From CAYHYG01 sp964360835 (lineage in GTDB: Bacteria; Patescibacteriota; Patescibacteriia; UBA1558; 2-01-FULL-52-15): a DNA stretch of 52,394 nt. The stretch covers positions 1-52,394 of the forward strand of contig CAYHYG010000003.1 of NCBI GenBank assembly GCA_964360835.1, given 5' to 3'. The position numbers were made by a program, and so were the translations under genes. Shown here one piece after another: positions 23,398 to 31,615 of this stretch; within the stretch, counting starts at the first letter, position 1; each line of letters opens with the position of its first letter. Under the pieces are notes generated by a model. The model was given only the letters and a program-made list of their open reading frames with translations. It was not told the origin of the DNA and searched no databases.

Positions 23398-23487
23398 TGC
23401 GACGATGCTACGTCAGACGTAGCGGAGGAAGCAGTCTAACATGCAAATATTAATGCTAGATTGCTTCCCACGTCTGACGTGGTCGCA
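23398..23487. repeat. Long imperfect palindrome between pilin genes
   Basis: Arm 1 (23398-23438) and arm 2 (23457-23487) pair over TGCGAC, ACGTCAGACGT and GGAAGCA-TCTA-type blocks, with short gaps and an 18-bp centre. It looks like a MITE or REP-type element. It lies between the stop of one pilin gene (23499) and the next downstream gene, so it may also end transcription. Confidence 0.6.
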
Positions 23488-23498
23488 AACAGTACAAA

Positions 23499-23960
23499 CT
23501 AACAACTAGCAGCAACACCCTTTATACACCCATTACTCGAATCGCAGACAATACACACATCTTGATCAATATTACGCATAGAAAATTCCCATCTTTGACT
23601 GCTGGCAGTGTATTCGCATGGTAGATAGGTAAAATTATAGGTACCAATATATGGCCAGGTACCGAGATTACCAACCGTGCAAAAAGGATCTCCGTCTCTT
23701 GGCGTATTCTGAATAGGAGTACCATCACCACAGGTAATAGGTCCACTACCGTCGTTACGGCTAGTGATCTGACCACCAGAATCAGTACATAGCATCATAC
23801 CGGCAATCAAATTATTAGCCGAAGCCTGACCAGCTGCGACTTTAGCCTTACCACGAGCGCTATTCAAGTTGACGATAGAGATAGCTGACAAGATACCGAT
23901 AATGGCGATGACGACCAGTAATTCTATCAGCGTAAAACCTTTTGTACTCACTCCTTTCAT
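23499..23960 (-). CDS. Type IV prepilin
   Basis: The start is ATG 23960, giving M-K-G-V-S-T-K-G-F-T-L-I-E-L-L-V-V-I-A-I-I-G-I-L-S-A with Gly(-1) and Glu(+5). The frame is open further upstream, but a -10 box ends 6 nt before this ATG. The body of about 145 residues has eight Cys, including C-V-I-C near the end. It is a close paralogue of the gene at 24034-24477 (same N-L-N-S-A-R-G/D-K-A-K segment). Confidence 0.9.
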   Translation of the reverse strand: MKGVSTKGFTLIELLVVIAIIGILSAISIVNLNSARGKAKVAAGQASANNLIAGMMLCTDSGGQITSRNDGSGPITCGDGTPIQNTPRDGDPFCTVGNLGTWPYIGTYNFTYLPCEYTASSQRWEFSMRNIDQDVCIVCDSSNGCIKGVAASC

Positions 23961-23966
23961 ACACAT

Positions 23967-23995
23967 AGTATACCAAACAAAATACAGACTGTCTT
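23967..23995 (-). promoter_or_regulatory. Pilin promoter AAGACA-N17-TATACT, leaderless
   Basis: Minus strand: -35 AAGACA (23995-23990), 17-bp spacer, -10 TATACT (23972-23967), then 6 nt to ATG 23960. It overlaps the terminator of the preceding pilin gene. Confidence 0.55.
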
Positions 23996-24014
23996 GATGA
24001 GATAGTCTGTATTT
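23980..24014 (-). terminator. Terminator of the major pilin gene
   Basis: AAATACAGACT (minus 24014-24004) pairs perfectly over 11 bp with AGTCTGTATTT (23990-23980), followed by TGTTT. It sits 20 bp after the pilin stop. Confidence 0.7.
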
Positions 24015-24033
24015 ATCTAATAACAACCGATAA

Positions 24034-24477
24034 CTAACATCCAACGTATGTACATCCTGAAGCAGCGCTACAGGTAATAGTACAGGTACCATTAGATGCC
24101 TGAAAGGAGAAGGTGCTATTCGGCTTGTCCGATATACATCCCGTAGCACCAGCCGCGCCGTAAGTAAATCCGTTACCTAAAATAACTGGCCAATTACCAA
24201 TATTGGCAACGCTACAGAATGATCCACCAGGAGTAATCGCAAGGCCGCTCGCTGCAACTGCTGGGCAGGTTGCTGCGGCTCCGTTTTGAATTACGCCGGT
24301 CGCATCATCCTGACAAATTACTAATCCCGGGATTACACCACTCAATGCAGCCTTGGCGGCAGCAATCTTGGCCTTATCACGAGCTGAGTTCAAGTTGACG
24401 ATGGCGATAGCTGAGAGAATACCGATAATAGCGATAACCACCAACAATTCGATCAAGGTAAAACCTTTTTTATTCAT
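24034..24477 (-). CDS. Type IV prepilin, probable major pilin
   Basis: 147 residues starting M-N-K-K-G-F-T-L-I-E-L-L-V-V-I-A-I-I-G-I-L-S-A-I-A-I-V-N-L-N-S-A-R: classical short leader, PilD site and hydrophobic assembly helix. The C-terminal half has several Cys (C-T-I-T-C ... C-T-Y-V-G-C). The very strong ribosome binding site, its own promoter, a structured 5' UTR and a terminator make this the best candidate for the most highly expressed pilin. Confidence 0.92.
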   Translation of the reverse strand: MNKKGFTLIELLVVIAIIGILSAIAIVNLNSARDKAKIAAAKAALSGVIPGLVICQDDATGVIQNGAAATCPAVAASGLAITPGGSFCSVANIGNWPVILGNGFTYGAAGATGCISDKPNSTFSFQASNGTCTITCSAASGCTYVGC

Positions 24478-24480
24478 GAA

Positions 24481-24490
24481 GTCACCTCCC
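24481..24490 (-). promoter_or_regulatory. Strong Shine-Dalgarno of the major pilin
   Basis: The minus strand reads GGGAGGTGAC just before TTC-ATG, almost fully complementary to the 16S rRNA 3' end. Most genes around it have weak or no such site, so high translation is likely. Confidence 0.85.
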
Positions 24491-24513
24491 TTCCTTGTTC
24501 GCCTTATTGATGG

Positions 24514-24546
24514 CTAGAATCCTGAGCTCAGATACTTCGATTCTAG
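24514..24546 (-). promoter_or_regulatory. 5'-UTR hairpin of the major pilin mRNA
   Basis: CTAGAATC (24514-24521) and GATTCTAG (24539-24546) form a perfect 8-bp stem. The loop holds a second palindrome, CTGAGCTCAG. It lies between promoter and Shine-Dalgarno; an mRNA-stabilising role is inference. Confidence 0.6.
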
Positions 24547-24582
24547 GCATGTTTGGCGGAATTACTTATTAACAATGTCATT

Positions 24583-24612
24583 ATTATAGCACAGTTAGTT
24601 GACAGTTGTCCC
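24583..24612 (-). promoter_or_regulatory. Major pilin promoter GGGACA-N18-TATAAT
   Basis: Minus strand -35 GGGACA (24612-24607), 18-bp spacer, perfect -10 TATAAT (24588-24583). The 5' UTR would be about 100 nt, unlike the leaderless genes nearby. Confidence 0.6.
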
Positions 24613-24619
24613 ACTTGTA

Positions 24620-24681
24620 GGTCACGGTCGCCCCGCTTCGCCAAGGCTCTGCGAGGCGAGGACCTGCCCCTACGTTCATTT
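24620..24681. repeat. GC-rich palindromic spacer after pilC
   Basis: GTAGGTC ... GGACCTGCCCCTAC and inner CGCTTCGCC / GGCGAGG-type pairings form a GC-rich imperfect palindrome in an otherwise AT-rich gap. It probably serves as the end of the pilC transcript. Confidence 0.45.
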
Positions 24682-25890
24682 TTATTGAAAACTCCGCGCC
24701 AACTCCATCATCGGCACCATGACCGCGCCGACCATGAAAGCCACACCCACGCCTAAAGTCACTAGAATTATCGGCTCAATCAGTGAGGTCAAGGTCGAGA
24801 CTAAGGTTGTGACTTCACGATCATAAAAATTACCCAAACGTTCCAGGATTTCGTCCAGCTTACCAGTCTGCTCACCCACAGCCATCATCTCCGTGACAAT
24901 CTTTGGTATCAGACGACTCTCGGCCGTAACGGTAGTAATAGAATTACCATCCTGCACTTCCTTGATAGTTTGGACCAGTACTTCACGATAGGCAGCATTA
25001 TCGACTACCTCACTGGTAATCTCCAAAGCCGTACCAATAGGCACGCCGCCTTTGATCAGAGTAGCCAGACTGCGTGTCAGACGCACCAGGATAACCTTAT
25101 TCAGAATCAAGCCGAAAACGGGAACTTTCAAGATGATCCGACTCCAGACATCTCGACCTGATTTGGTCGCTGTATAGGCACGGAGTAGAGCTATGACACC
25201 GACAAATATGACCGGTATTGTCCACCAATAAATAGTCATAAAATCACTGATCTGAATCAGGATACGAGTGGCGATGGGCAACTCTCCTCCGCTTTCTTTC
25301 AATAAATTGGCAATATTGGGGATAACGTAGACCATCATAACGATACCCACGGCAATCATAACTAAAACGATGATAGCCGGATAAATCATAGCACCACGAA
25401 TACGGTTGACCAGATCATAATCTTTTTCCATCTGATCGGCTAGATAATTCAAAACTTCGTCCAGACGTCCGCTAGTCTCTCCGGAATGAATCATAGCTAC
25501 AAAAAACCGACTGAAAACTTTGGGATGACGACCAAACGCCTGAGACATAGGAAGACCGCCATCGACATCATCTGCCATTTGTTTGGCCACATCGCGTATC
25601 TGTGACGAATCTGTCTGCTGAGACAAAACTCTCAGAGCCGGCACGATCGGCACCGTAGCCTGAACCATGACCGCTAGCTGTCGGGCAAAAATTACAATAT
25701 CCTTCATACGCGGGCCACCGATATTGATATTACGAAAATTTCGATGGACGCCTCTGACCTGATGCAGTCGTACCACTACCAAACCACGATCAGACAGGAC
25801 CTCATTGGCCGCAGTTATAGTAGAGGCTTCGACGGTCCCTTGAGAAACTTGTCCAATGGGGCTGACTGCTTTGTAACGATATAACGCCAT
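24682..25890 (-). CDS. pilC: Type IV pilus inner-membrane platform protein
   Basis: 402 residues, the usual PilC/GspF length. The first cytoplasmic domain (F-A-R-Q-L-A-V-M-V-Q-A-T-V-P-I-V-P-A-L) and its repeat (L-T-R-S-L-A-T-L-I-K-G-G-V-P-I) are both present. The three TM segments are conserved, and M-I-H-S-G-E-T-S-G-R-L / M-A-V-G-E-Q-T-G-K-L mark the two halves. It couples the ATPase motor to pilin insertion. It is the last gene of the pilM-to-pilC operon, 9 bp after the PilT-like gene. Confidence 0.95.
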   Translation of the reverse strand: MALYRYKAVSPIGQVSQGTVEASTITAANEVLSDRGLVVVRLHQVRGVHRNFRNINIGGPRMKDIVIFARQLAVMVQATVPIVPALRVLSQQTDSSQIRDVAKQMADDVDGGLPMSQAFGRHPKVFSRFFVAMIHSGETSGRLDEVLNYLADQMEKDYDLVNRIRGAMIYPAIIVLVMIAVGIVMMVYVIPNIANLLKESGGELPIATRILIQISDFMTIYWWTIPVIFVGVIALLRAYTATKSGRDVWSRIILKVPVFGLILNKVILVRLTRSLATLIKGGVPIGTALEITSEVVDNAAYREVLVQTIKEVQDGNSITTVTAESRLIPKIVTEMMAVGEQTGKLDEILERLGNFYDREVTTLVSTLTSLIEPIILVTLGVGVAFMVGAVMVPMMELARSFQ

Positions 25891-25899
25891 GAATCTATC

Positions 25900-26973
25900 T
25901 TATTGCTTAACCATTAGCTGGAGACCGTTAGGGTCTACGGCATATTTGGACGCCTGGTCTAGCGACAGAATACCTGCTTTGACCAGGTCAGCCAAACTAC
26001 GATCCAGAGTAATCATACCATCCTGACGCGAAGTCATCATCACATTGCTCAGTTGGAAAAAATTACCGTCACGCAGAACGTTACGCACCGCGCCATTCAT
26101 AGTCAAAATGCCAGAAACAAGCTGCAAACTGTTATCAGATTTGGGGACTAAGCGCTGATTGGTCATGATCAGGAGATGCTCCGAGATAATATCCTTGGCC
26201 CACTGCTGCTCCGATGGAGGTATCAGACCCATGAATGACTCCAGAGTCGTGGATATAGACAGACCATTCAAAACCACCAACACCAATTTACCACCCTCGA
26301 CCGCCTGCAATATTGCTACTTCCTCAGCCGCTTCATTGACATGAGCTACCACGATGACATCGACATCAGCATCTACCGCTTCATGAAGTCCGTCGATGAA
26401 AGACGGCACATCAGTACCGACCTGACGCTGATGAATGACTGATTTATTATTGACCAACTGATATTCAATTGGTTGTTCTAAAGTTAAAATGTGTCGACTT
26501 TGTGTCTGGTTGACATATTCCACCAGACTAGCCGCAGTGGTCGAACGTCCAGAATTATACGGTCCAGAGATAAAGATCAACCCTTTGGTCTTGGCCATAG
26601 CAGCGATCAACATTGGTGAGATCTGTAGCTCCTTGGGCAAAAGTAATCTTGGCGGTATCACCCGTAAAGATAAAGACATATATCCACGTTGATAAAATAC
26701 CTGGGCTCGGAATCTAGCCCGATCAGCCCAAGTATAGACCGTGGCCACCTCGCGCTGTCGTTGTAAGGCTTCGTTTTCTGCAGGAGACAAAAAAGATTCT
26801 GCCACAGTATTCAGGACATCAGGTGTCAAAATCTGATCCTGGGTGGCTGTCACCAGCTGACCATTGATGCGATAGACCGGATAATTGCCGACGGTCAAGT
26901 GAATATCAGTGGCCTTGCGCTCCAGAGCGTCGTTCAGAATTTTATTCAGCAGTAAGCTGGTGGTGGTGCTCAT
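25900..26973 (-). CDS. Degenerate PilT-like protein (ATPase motifs altered)
   Basis: 357 residues with the PilT fold layout, but every nucleotide motif differs. Walker A G-P-T-G-S-G-K-S-T is G-P-Y-N-S-G-R-S-T (137-145, Lys to Arg143). The Asp box E-D-P-I-E is E-Q-P-I-E. Walker B G-E-M/I-R-D is A-H-V-N-E (about 210-214). The His box G-H-L-V-x-x-T-L-H-T-N-S is G-K-L-V-L-V-V-L-N-G-L-S. It is therefore probably a non-hydrolysing member of the motor complex, for example a structural or regulatory partner of PilB, not a retraction ATPase. Its ATG overlaps the response regulator stop by 4 bp. Confidence 0.88.
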   Translation of the reverse strand: MSTTTSLLLNKILNDALERKATDIHLTVGNYPVYRINGQLVTATQDQILTPDVLNTVAESFLSPAENEALQRQREVATVYTWADRARFRAQVFYQRGYMSLSLRVIPPRLLLPKELQISPMLIAAMAKTKGLIFISGPYNSGRSTTAASLVEYVNQTQSRHILTLEQPIEYQLVNNKSVIHQRQVGTDVPSFIDGLHEAVDADVDVIVVAHVNEAAEEVAILQAVEGGKLVLVVLNGLSISTTLESFMGLIPPSEQQWAKDIISEHLLIMTNQRLVPKSDNSLQLVSGILTMNGAVRNVLRDGNFFQLSNVMMTSRQDGMITLDRSLADLVKAGILSLDQASKYAVDPNGLQLMVKQ

Positions 26974-27362
26974 GATTGACTAATAATCTTTTTGATCCTT
27001 TCCACCACCTCTGACGGTACGAAATGCGCCTTGATCAGATAATCTTCCGCTCCCAGATTGAGGCATCTATCAATGTGTTCCTTTTGACCATAGTTAGTCA
27101 GGACTAATACGGGTATCGACTTGGTCTCAGGATTTTTCTTTAACTCTTCCAAAACCTGGAAGCCGTCCATAATCGGCAAATTTAGATCCAAAAGTATCAG
27201 ATCTGGTCTTTCTTTGGTGGCCATTTTTAGACCCTTAGCGCCGTCCGTGGCCATAAAAACGACATAATTTTCTATCTCCAATTTGGTCGCATACATCTGC
27301 ACCAAAAAGTCGTCGTCTTCGACAATGAGAATTTTTTTTGATTCTGCCATAGTGTTATTCAT
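26970..27362 (-). CDS. Single-domain response regulator (CheY-like)
   Basis: 130 residues, a receiver domain only: acidic cluster V-E-D-D-D near residue 15, phospho-acceptor Asp in L-L-D-L-N-L-P, Thr in V-L-V-L-T-N-Y, and Lys in Y-L-I-K-A-H. There is no output domain. It sits directly between pilB and the PilT-like gene, with a 1-bp or overlapping junction on each side, so it probably controls the pilus motor by contact. No histidine kinase is encoded in the window. Confidence 0.93.
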   Translation of the reverse strand: MNNTMAESKKILIVEDDDFLVQMYATKLEIENYVVFMATDGAKGLKMATKERPDLILLDLNLPIMDGFQVLEELKKNPETKSIPVLVLTNYGQKEHIDRCLNLGAEDYLIKAHFVPSEVVERIKKIISQS

Positions 27363-29099
27363 TTATAATTCACTTTCGCTGGCACGTAACACTTCCTCCA
27401 AAGTGGTGATACCTAGCAATGATTTGATAATGCCGTCTTGCTCCATGCTGATGAAATGCTGATCCTCCAGCTCCTTCTGCACGTCGGACATTTTGAATCC
27501 AGTAGCTATCAGCTCACGCATCTTGCGGGATACATTGATAGCCTCGACAATAGCGATACGCCCGCGATAGCCGACATCACCGCATCTACTACAACCTTTG
27601 CCATGAAAAAATCTCAAAGGATCACTCTTTTTGATGCCGCCATAAAATGAGGCCTCGGGAATACCGACTACTCGATTCTTTATTTTTTGCACAATTTCTG
27701 GCGATATAGCTATTTCCTCTCGGCAATTATCACAGATGCGCCTGACCAGACGTTGCGCGATTATCAGATTCAAAGTCGACGATAAGAGGAACGGCTCAAC
27801 TTTCATGTCAAACAAACGCGGGACAGCGCCTAGAGCACTATTGGTGTGCAATGTTGATAGTAAAAAATGTCCGGTCAAGGCCGCTTGAATAGCTAGACTA
27901 GCTGTCTCACGGTCGCGAATTTCTCCGACCATCATAATATCCGGATCTTGACGTAGGAGTGACCGCAGACCAGTAGCAAAGTTGAAGCCAACCTCCGGAC
28001 GAATCTGTGACTGATTGACGCCTTTAATAAAATACTCGACCGGATCTTCCAGCGTTGTAATATTGATCGCCTCACGGTTAATACGATCCAAGACAGAATA
28101 GAGCGTGGTAGATTTGCCAGAGCCAGTCGGTCCAGTCACCAAAAACATGCCGTTCGGTTTTTCTATGTTTGCCTCTGTTATCTCCCCTTGGATTCCCATA
28201 TAACCCAGATCTGCCAGAGTCGGCGCCTTATCTGGCGTGGCCAGGATACGCATAACGACTTTTTCTGTATTTACCAGTGGAATAGTAGAAATACGAAAAT
28301 CAACATCGCGCTTGTGCACCTGTAGACGGATACGACCGTCTTGCGGAGCTCGCGTCTCGTCAATTTTGAGATTGGCCATAACTTTGATACGAGAGATCAG
28401 GGCGGCGTGAACATAGATAGGCAACACAATGGTGGTATGCAAGATTCCGTCAATACGATAGCGTACTCGACTCTGGTCACCGACCGGTTCTATATGGATA
28501 TCAGAAGCACGACCTTCAATGGCATGACGCAAAATAACAGAAATAATCTTGGTGACTGGCGCACTCTTGATAACTTCATCCACATCTTCACCCTGTTCAT
28601 CACGCGGAGCAAAGATTTCTTCAGCCACGCCCAAGGCCTCGCCTACCTCTTCACCCAAGGATTCATACTGCTTGGTAGAGGCGCGGTAGCTGTCAGCCGA
28701 TATTAAATAATACTTAGCACGCAAACCCAATTTGCGTGCCACAAATTCTACTGCTTCGATGGCTTTCAAGTTTGACGGGTCTATCATACCGACTTCCAGA
28801 TCCTCCCTAGTCTTGGCAAAAACCACCATCTGATAATTTTCAGCCAAATCACGTGGTAGATTGTTCAACACCGTGGAGCCGATAAGCTTACCGACCAAAT
28901 TGATGTAAGAAACATTTAATAGCAATGCCTTATATTCGGTCCACTGTTCCTCGGACATTTTTATCACGCCACGGACAATACGCTCCATCTCTGCCACCGT
29001 GGTCGGTGTCTGGGTGGATAAAAGACGTAATTGGCCCTGATCCAAGAGATGATCAGCGGCCAGTCGTTGTAGTAGCTCTTGATAACGACTATTGGGCAT
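27363..29099 (-). CDS. pilB: Type IV pilus assembly ATPase
   Basis: 578 residues. An N-terminal MshE/GspE-N-like region is followed by the motor domain. That domain has Walker A G-P-T-G-S-G-K-S-T-T, the Asp box L-E-D-P-V-E-Y, Walker B G-E-I-R-D, the His box G-H-F-L-L-S-T-L-H-T-N-S, and a four-Cys zinc site (C-D-N-C ... C-S-R-C). All catalytic residues are intact. It powers pilus extension and is the only evidently active pilus ATPase in the window. Confidence 0.96.
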   Translation of the reverse strand: MPNSRYQELLQRLAADHLLDQGQLRLLSTQTPTTVAEMERIVRGVIKMSEEQWTEYKALLLNVSYINLVGKLIGSTVLNNLPRDLAENYQMVVFAKTREDLEVGMIDPSNLKAIEAVEFVARKLGLRAKYYLISADSYRASTKQYESLGEEVGEALGVAEEIFAPRDEQGEDVDEVIKSAPVTKIISVILRHAIEGRASDIHIEPVGDQSRVRYRIDGILHTTIVLPIYVHAALISRIKVMANLKIDETRAPQDGRIRLQVHKRDVDFRISTIPLVNTEKVVMRILATPDKAPTLADLGYMGIQGEITEANIEKPNGMFLVTGPTGSGKSTTLYSVLDRINREAINITTLEDPVEYFIKGVNQSQIRPEVGFNFATGLRSLLRQDPDIMMVGEIRDRETASLAIQAALTGHFLLSTLHTNSALGAVPRLFDMKVEPFLLSSTLNLIIAQRLVRRICDNCREEIAISPEIVQKIKNRVVGIPEASFYGGIKKSDPLRFFHGKGCSRCGDVGYRGRIAIVEAINVSRKMRELIATGFKMSDVQKELEDQHFISMEQDGIIKSLLGITTLEEVLRASESEL

Positions 29100-29131
29100 G
29101 GTTTTTTAAAATAAAAAATTACCTGACATTA

Positions 29132-29554
29132 TTATTCTAGTTTTTTTAAGTAATCCTCAAAAGTCGTGACTTCACACTCCTCAGCAAATTTTAAAACCTC
29201 ATCACATATATTCTTACTGTAATCGAGCGGCAGAAAAGGGTTTGTCTTTTGACCATACTCATCCGGACGAATATCCACTGGTATCAGCGCCTGCCCCGAC
29301 AAGCTGATAAAACGATTATCCTCCCAGAGCTTTTTCCAAGCTGAATTTTGACTGTCCAGCTTTCGATAGGAACTTTGAGTTTGATTATCAATTACCTGTG
29401 CTTGCGTCAGGCCGGCAGCAGCTTGACTCGGACCAGCCGGAGTGGGCAAAAACGTAACATACTGCGGCGCAAAAAAATTGAAGTATAAAAAGACTCCAGA
29501 GATCAAAAACATCACTATAGAAGCTGACAATAAAATTTTATCTTTATTACTCAT
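29132..29554 (-). CDS. PilP-like pilus alignment protein
   Basis: About 140 residues from ATG 29554 (M-S-N-K-D-K-I-L-L), which overlaps the pilO stop by 8 bp. One N-terminal TM helix is followed by a low-complexity linker and G-Q-K-T-N-P-F-L-P-L, reminiscent of the D-P-F-x-P motif of PilP. Two Cys near the end could form a disulfide. Identification leans on position after pilM-N-O. Confidence 0.6.
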   Translation of the reverse strand: MSNKDKILLSASIVMFLISGVFLYFNFFAPQYVTFLPTPAGPSQAAAGLTQAQVIDNQTQSSYRKLDSQNSAWKKLWEDNRFISLSGQALIPVDIRPDEYGQKTNPFLPLDYSKNICDEVLKFAEECEVTTFEDYLKKLE

Positions 29555-30338
29555 TTGATCCCGGTCCTGATTGATTAGTCTTATTTTGATTTTGAACTTC
29601 TTCGGCAATTGTATCCTTGATCGCCGTCAGTAATGGTGAGCGATAATAGGTAACCAAAACAATATTGAAACTGCTGATAGTCTCATCCTCTGCATTGAGA
29701 CCACTGAAATTTATACTTTGAATGTTGTATAAACGCAGGTTCTTTTCCAAAGACTCCAGATAGGCTTTAAATTGGTTATAGGTACCACTGCCAAGCTGAA
29801 TATTTACCGTCAAAAGATAGACATCTTTGGGTAATGATCCCAGGGCTATTTCGCTAGCTGATTGCGCTTGCTCAGCTGACGGTTCCTGACGGTTCTCCAA
29901 CGGTCTTTCTGATGATTCCGTGATATCGACGGACTGTAATTCAAAATTGTGCAACTTAGCCAGATATTCGGCCTGGGCAAATAAACCAGGATAATCCGGC
30001 TGATCTGGCAAAGCTTTTTTCAAGAAATCTAGATCCGACTGACGTGTAATTTTTAATTGGGAAAATTTTCTATCCAAATCTTTCAACCGTGTCTCGATTT
30101 TCTCCATAGTTTCCAGAGTGCTGCGTCGCTCCGGTAGAAAACTCTGCTGTTGATCAATGACTTCAGTAAACTTCGGTCCCAAAACTAGGAAATAAGCCAG
30201 TAAAAATACAGTCAAAAATATCATGGTGACAATCCATGGTAAAAATTGATTCAATAACTGCAAAGCTGGTCCGACATTTTCAAGCTGTCGAGCTCGTTGT
30301 TGCAAAACGCTGGTCGGTTTTTGATTATTGGTTGGCAT
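29547..30338 (-). CDS. pilO: PilO-like pilus alignment protein
   Basis: Start ATG 30338 (M-P-T-N-N-Q-K-P) overlaps the pilN end by 14 bp. A short cytoplasmic part, one TM helix (I-V-T-M-I-F-L-T-V-F-L-L-A-Y-F-L-V-L), a coiled coil (E-T-M-E-K-I-E-T-R-L-K-D-L-D-R-K-F) and a ferredoxin-like domain (V-Y-L-L-T-V-N-I-Q-L-G-S-G-T-Y-N-Q-F) match PilO. It dimerises with PilN to link PilM to the outer parts of the pilus machine. Confidence 0.82.
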   Translation of the reverse strand: MPTNNQKPTSVLQQRARQLENVGPALQLLNQFLPWIVTMIFLTVFLLAYFLVLGPKFTEVIDQQQSFLPERRSTLETMEKIETRLKDLDRKFSQLKITRQSDLDFLKKALPDQPDYPGLFAQAEYLAKLHNFELQSVDITESSERPLENRQEPSAEQAQSASEIALGSLPKDVYLLTVNIQLGSGTYNQFKAYLESLEKNLRLYNIQSINFSGLNAEDETISSFNIVLVTYYRSPLLTAIKDTIAEEVQNQNKTNQSGPGSNE

Positions 30339-31614
30339 TGGAAGTCTTATAGTAAAGAAGCGGATTGATAACCAAATCAATGGTAAAATTGACACCACTC
30401 TCATTGCTACCACTCATCTGATTGACCGAAGCTGACAGCACGAAGCTTAAAGCTTCCGGTTGCTGCAATAATTTCACCTGTTTGGCCGCCGTCAGGTAGT
30501 CAGGTGCATGAGCGCTAAAGCTCATGACTCCATTCAAGCCAGCAGTAACCCCATCAAAGTAAACATCAGCTAAGGTAAATCGCTCCAAAGCGGCAAAAAA
30601 ATTGGTCCAGTAGACATGCTGATTTATCAGCATCTGCATATCTTTGATAGTCGTCTCAGTTTGCGCCAAATCATCACGAAGCACTTCAAATCTGGCAATC
30701 CTTTGCTGGACAGTGGCGATCTGATCGTCTAGGGCGCTGCGTTGATTTTGTAACCTATCTCCCCACCACCAGAGCCCGCCGTAGAGAGCGGCTGAAATAA
30801 TCAAAGCGCCCAAAAATGACCAAATAGCGATCATGGTTACTTGTTGCCAGTTGCGCATTCGGAATGAGGTCGGTATCAGATTTACAGCAAAGCCCCTGCC
30901 ATTATCCTTATGGTTAAATGACATTGGCCAATGGAATGGCTGATGAGATTTATGCTCACCATCAGGTTTCGGCGCTTCGGGAGGAGTCACTATGTTCGGT
31001 TGGCTTAACACAGATTCTGGAGCTGGGGGCGTCAGATCTGCCGGAGCTATGGGTAACGGCTCGGAAACGGGCGGTTCTGGAATCACAGGAGTAGATGGTA
31101 TTGGTGCGCTTGGTCGTTCGATTTTTATCGTCGACTGATCATAGATATCCGGCAGAGCCACTGTAGAGGTGCCACCGATTTTTCCTCGTTGCGCCGCGTT
31201 GACCAGATCATTATCATTGGACGGCAAATTGACCGCTGGTTTCTGTAAGACGTCCTCGATAATAGTTTTTTTCAATATTTCTTCTTTGGCCTGTTCCAGC
31301 TCTTGTTGTTCGCGCCGACGATCCTTGAGAATACGGAAAATCAATCGCGGTTTCTTGGTTTTCACTTCTGATGTCTCAACTGCTTTCTCAGACGCTTTTT
31401 TTTCTCTCTTGAACCAGGAGAACCAAGAAAACCAAGGCACCTTACCTTCATGCTTCTCCAAGACTTCGCGTTTGGGAATACGTAGTTCAGGATCAGCTGA
31501 ACCAGTGTGCTTCAAGAGAGAACTCTCACGCCGACGCAAATCTTCCGGCAAGAGGTTGATACCTTTCCCTTGATCTTTGTCTTTATCTTCTGATGTATTC
31601 CAAGAATCTGCCAT
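30325..31614 (-). CDS. pilN: PilN-like protein with long disordered N-terminus
   Basis: About 429 residues from ATG 31614, 1 bp after the pilM stop. The first about 225 residues are charged and Pro-rich. They contain I-N-L-L-P-E-D-L-R-R, the PilN peptide that binds PilM, near the N-terminus, and a second similar V-N-L-I-P-T-S-F-R just before the TM helix. A coiled coil and a small folded domain (F-T-L-A-D-V-Y-F-D-G-V) follow. PilN is usually about 200 residues, so the long front extension with two PilM-binding-like peptides is unusual. Confidence 0.82.
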   Translation of the reverse strand: MADSWNTSEDKDKDQGKGINLLPEDLRRRESSLLKHTGSADPELRIPKREVLEKHEGKVPWFSWFSWFKREKKASEKAVETSEVKTKKPRLIFRILKDRRREQQELEQAKEEILKKTIIEDVLQKPAVNLPSNDNDLVNAAQRGKIGGTSTVALPDIYDQSTIKIERPSAPIPSTPVIPEPPVSEPLPIAPADLTPPAPESVLSQPNIVTPPEAPKPDGEHKSHQPFHWPMSFNHKDNGRGFAVNLIPTSFRMRNWQQVTMIAIWSFLGALIISAALYGGLWWWGDRLQNQRSALDDQIATVQQRIARFEVLRDDLAQTETTIKDMQMLINQHVYWTNFFAALERFTLADVYFDGVTAGLNGVMSFSAHAPDYLTAAKQVKLLQQPEALSFVLSASVNQMSGSNESGVNFTIDLVINPLLYYKTSNANQ

Positions 31615-31615
31615 A

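Noticed and set aside
24034..24149. Long N-terminal extension of the pilin at 23499-23960
   Set aside because: The frame is open upstream to 24149, but it would overlap the end of the preceding pilin gene and its terminator. The leader and promoter both point to ATG 23960.
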